DNA of 7,649 nucleotides. Source: Synechococcus sp. UW140 (GTDB taxonomy: Bacteria; Cyanobacteriota; Cyanobacteriia; PCC-6307; Cyanobiaceae). The translations under genes were made by a program, and so were the position numbers. Where the stretch lies: positions 1-7,649 of the forward strand of contig CAMDWF010000103.1 of the NCBI GenBank assembly GCA_945878795.1. Reading direction: 5' to 3'. Of this stretch, positions 5,773 through 7,649 are shown one piece after another. Within the stretch, counting starts at the first letter, position 1; each line of letters begins with the position of its first letter. The notes beneath the pieces are model-generated. The model was given only the letters and a program-made list of their open reading frames with translations. It did no database searches and was not told the DNA's origin.

Positions 5773-6495
5773 ATGGCGGCGGCCCTCTCAATTGCGAGCG
5801 ATCCGCATCAACCCCACCTGCTAACGCTGCCTCCCCCCCAGGAGGCCAGCTCCCTGCTGCAGGAGGTCAGACAGGCCCTCAGCCTGGGCGCCATCCAAGG
5901 TTCGTTGAACCTGATCTGCGGCGACTGGCGGCTGCGGCTTCCCGACCTGGAGGCCCTCCAAAGCCTTTTGACCCAACAGGGGCTGACCCTGGTTCAACTG
6001 CAGGCTGATCACCCGGAAACCCGCGTGGCGGCCGCCTCCCTCGGGCTCCACTTGGGGCCGAACACAGGTGAGTTACAGCATCCCCCCAAAGCGGCGCCCA
6101 CCATCCCCGCCCTGACCGTGCACCAGGGGACCTTGCGCTCTGGAGAGCATCTCCAGGCCGATGGCTCGCTCTTGGTGCTGGGGGATGTGAATCCCGGAGC
6201 CCAGATTAGTGCGGTTGGCCACGTGCTGGTCTGGGGCCGTCTGCGGGGGGTGGCCCATGCCGGCCGACTTGGTGATGATCAGGCAACCATCGTCGCCCTG
6301 CAGATGCGTCCGCTCCAACTTCGTATTGCCGGGGCCGTGGCTCGGGGACCGGATGAAGTCCCCGCTGCGGGCCTTTGCGAAGAAGCCCGACTTGAGAACG
6401 GCGAAATTCGCATCGATCCTGCATCTCCACGCTGGCCCCTCCAAGGGATGCCTACCCAGGGGCTTAACGTGGGATCCAGCCCCAGTGCCCAGTGA
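5773..6495 (+). CDS. minC: Septum site-determining protein MinC
   Basis: MinC inhibits FtsZ polymerisation wherever MinD holds it at the membrane. The C-terminal beta-helix domain is clear at about 118-195: GTLRSGEHL, VLGDVNPGA (136-143), VWGRLRGVAHAG (153-164) and a MRPLQLRIA block (178-186), which together form the MinD- and septum-binding domain. The N-terminal ~90 residues are divergent but fit the MinC_N pattern in length and secondary structure. The C-terminal tail (200-240) is poorly conserved. The predicted protein has 240 residues, normal for cyanobacteria. The ATG at 5773 was chosen because it lies beyond the HD gene stop; a TTG at 5758, five codons upstream, is an alternative, and neither has a strong ribosome binding site. 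The stop overlaps the minD start by four bases (GTGA), indicating coupled translation. Confidence 0.92.
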   Translation: MAAALSIASDPHQPHLLTLPPPQEASSLLQEVRQALSLGAIQGSLNLICGDWRLRLPDLEALQSLLTQQGLTLVQLQADHPETRVAAASLGLHLGPNTGELQHPPKAAPTIPALTVHQGTLRSGEHLQADGSLLVLGDVNPGAQISAVGHVLVWGRLRGVAHAGRLGDDQATIVALQMRPLQLRIAGAVARGPDEVPAAGLCEEARLENGEIRIDPASPRWPLQGMPTQGLNVGSSPSAQ

Positions 6496-7316
6496 CAGCT
6501 ACCCCCGCTCGCGTCATCCTGATCTGTTCCGGCAAGGGAGGGGTCGGCAAGACAACCCTCACGGCGAACCTGGGCATTGCCCTGGCCCGACTCGGTGAGA
6601 CCACCGTGGTTCTGGACGCTGACTTCGGTCTGCGCAATCTCGACCTGCTGCTGGGTCTGGAGAATCGCATTGTCTATAACGCCCAAGACGTGCTTGAAGA
6701 AACCTGTCGGTTGGAGCAGGCGTTGGTGAAGCACAAACAGGAGCCGAACCTCTCGCTGCTTCCCGCCGGCAACGCGCGCATGCTCGACTGGTTGACCTCC
6801 GACGATATGAAGAAAATCGTCGGGATGGTCGCGGAACGGGCCAACTTTGTGTTGATCGACTGCCCAGCGGGGATTGAAACCGGCTTTCGCAATGCCGCCG
6901 CCGCCGCCAGGGAAGCGATCGTCATTACCACCCCGGAGATGGCTGCGGTTCGGGACGCGGATCGCGTGATCGGTCTGCTGAATACCCAGGGGGTGGCGCC
7001 GGTGCAGATGGTTCTCAACCGGGTTCGCCCCAAGATGGTGGCCAACCAGGAAATGCTGGGCGTCAACGATGTCACCGACATTCTTGCCCTGCCCTTGTTG
7101 GGACTGGTGCTTGAAGACGAGCAGGTGATCACCTCCACCAATCGGGGTGAGCCCCTCACCCTCAATGGGTCCCTTTCCCCCGCCGGTCGGGCCTACATGA
7201 ATGTGGCGCGCCGGCTTCGGGGCGAAGAGGTGCCCCTGATCGACCCGTCCCGCGAACGCCGGGGCCTCAGGGCCCGCCTGATGGGCAAGATTCGCAGAAC
7301 AACTGGCCTTTTCTGA
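6492..7316 (+). CDS. minD: Septum site-determining protein MinD, ATPase
   Basis: This 274-residue ParA/MinD-family ATPase binds the membrane as an ATP-bound dimer, recruits MinC, and is released by MinE, so that division is confined to mid-cell. The deviant Walker A motif is at 14-22 (GKGGVGKTT, with signature K15 and catalytic K20). LDADFGLRNLD (41-51) is the switch I/A' region, and LIDCPAGIE (121-129) is Walker B with D123. The last residues (about 257-274, RRGLRARLMGKIRRTTGLF) form the basic amphipathic helix that acts as the membrane-targeting sequence. The start is GTG inside the end of minC; the family core ARVILICSGKGG begins five residues in, which supports this choice. The sequence is close to remembered marine Synechococcus MinD throughout, with no odd features. 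Confidence 0.97.
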   Translation: MTATPARVILICSGKGGVGKTTLTANLGIALARLGETTVVLDADFGLRNLDLLLGLENRIVYNAQDVLEETCRLEQALVKHKQEPNLSLLPAGNARMLDWLTSDDMKKIVGMVAERANFVLIDCPAGIETGFRNAAAAAREAIVITTPEMAAVRDADRVIGLLNTQGVAPVQMVLNRVRPKMVANQEMLGVNDVTDILALPLLGLVLEDEQVITSTNRGEPLTLNGSLSPAGRAYMNVARRLRGEEVPLIDPSRERRGLRARLMGKIRRTTGLF

Positions 7317-7321
7317 GCGGC

Positions 7322-7649
7322 ATGGCCTTGTTCGACTTCCTTCAACACCTGCTGGGCCTGCATAAGCCCAGTGCCACCACGGCCCGCGAACGTCTGCAGT
7401 TGGTGTTGGCCCACGATCGCAGTGATCTCAATCCCGAGCTGCTCGAGCGCATGCGTCGGGAGATTCTTGAGGTGGTGCAGAAATATGTCGAGATTGACAT
7501 CGAAAGTGGCGATGTCAGCTTGGCCACCGAGGACAGGGTGACGGCCTTGGTCGCCAATCTGCCGATCCGCCGTGCCCGCCCCCTGACCAGCCCATCCCTG
7601 GAAACCAGGACAACTAGCAACCCAAGCGACTCTGATCTGCTTGCGCCAG
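7322..7649 (+). CDS. minE: Cell division topological specificity factor MinE (3' end outside window)
   Basis: MinE stimulates the MinD ATPase and drives its release from the membrane, setting the position of the Min pattern. The visible 109 residues begin MALFDFLQHLLG, the amphipathic membrane-binding N-terminus. SATTARERLQLVLAHDR (17-33) is the anti-MinCD, MinD-contacting segment. Residues 36-85 are the topological-specificity domain (LNPELLERMRREILEVVQKYV, then a conserved NLPIRR). After residue 86 the sequence turns into a Ser/Thr/Pro-rich tail, probably disordered, and no in-frame stop occurs before the window ends; MinE is often about 90-100 residues, so this one has an extended tail. 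The ATG lies five bases after the minD stop, with no separate promoter, so it is expressed with minCD. Confidence 0.93.
   Translation, partial: MALFDFLQHLLGLHKPSATTARERLQLVLAHDRSDLNPELLERMRREILEVVQKYVEIDIESGDVSLATEDRVTALVANLPIRRARPLTSPSLETRTTSNPSDSDLLAP

Noticed and set aside
1..7649. CRISPR array, tRNA or rRNA genes, riboswitch, prophage or attachment site
   Set aside because: I looked for spaced direct repeats, cloverleaf-like segments and phage-type genes and saw none; nearly all of the window is accounted for by the listed genes.

Overview
The window looks like a chromosomal segment of a picocyanobacterium of the Synechococcus/Cyanobium/Prochlorococcus lineage. The evidence is the complete cytochrome b6f genes petB and petD, a lumenal C-terminal processing protease of the photosystem II type, and a minCDE cluster whose MinD, MinE and PetB (which begins MANSSP) resemble marine and freshwater Synechococcus proteins. 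This assignment rests on remembered family features, since no database search was possible. By eye I found no full copy of the GCGATCGC palindrome that is abundant in many other cyanobacteria.

Layout, left to right. (1) Positions 1-~540 hold the 3' part of an IS5/IS4-type insertion sequence: the C-terminal half of a DDE transposase on the + strand, then a short tail with a perfect palindrome, a possible terminator and a probable element end. (2) Positions 658-1611 (- strand) encode a membrane fatty-acid/acyl-CoA desaturase with three histidine boxes and a TTG start. (3) Positions 1729-1763 form a strong intrinsic terminator that closes the petBD unit. (4) Positions 1810-3042 (- strand) hold petB and petD. 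(5) From 3049 to the end of the window a tightly packed + strand operon runs ctpA - HD phosphohydrolase - minC - minD - minE, with gaps of 1, 26, -4 and 5 bases; minE is cut by the window edge.

How the genes work together. petB and petD make the two large membrane subunits of the b6f complex. The operon diverging from them joins a protease that probably matures photosystem II D1, an HD-fold nucleotide phosphohydrolase of unknown substrate, and the Min system that places the division septum. The desaturase would adjust membrane lipid unsaturation. Its position between the pet operon and an IS, with uneven base composition, marks that end as the variable part of the window.

The genes themselves are mostly ordinary and well known; I see no new defence, CRISPR or RNA-based system. 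The points most worth checking are the 5' end of ctpA (a C8 tract and two competing ATGs), the near absence of spacer between the divergent petB and ctpA starts, and the within-gene GC drop in petD and the desaturase.
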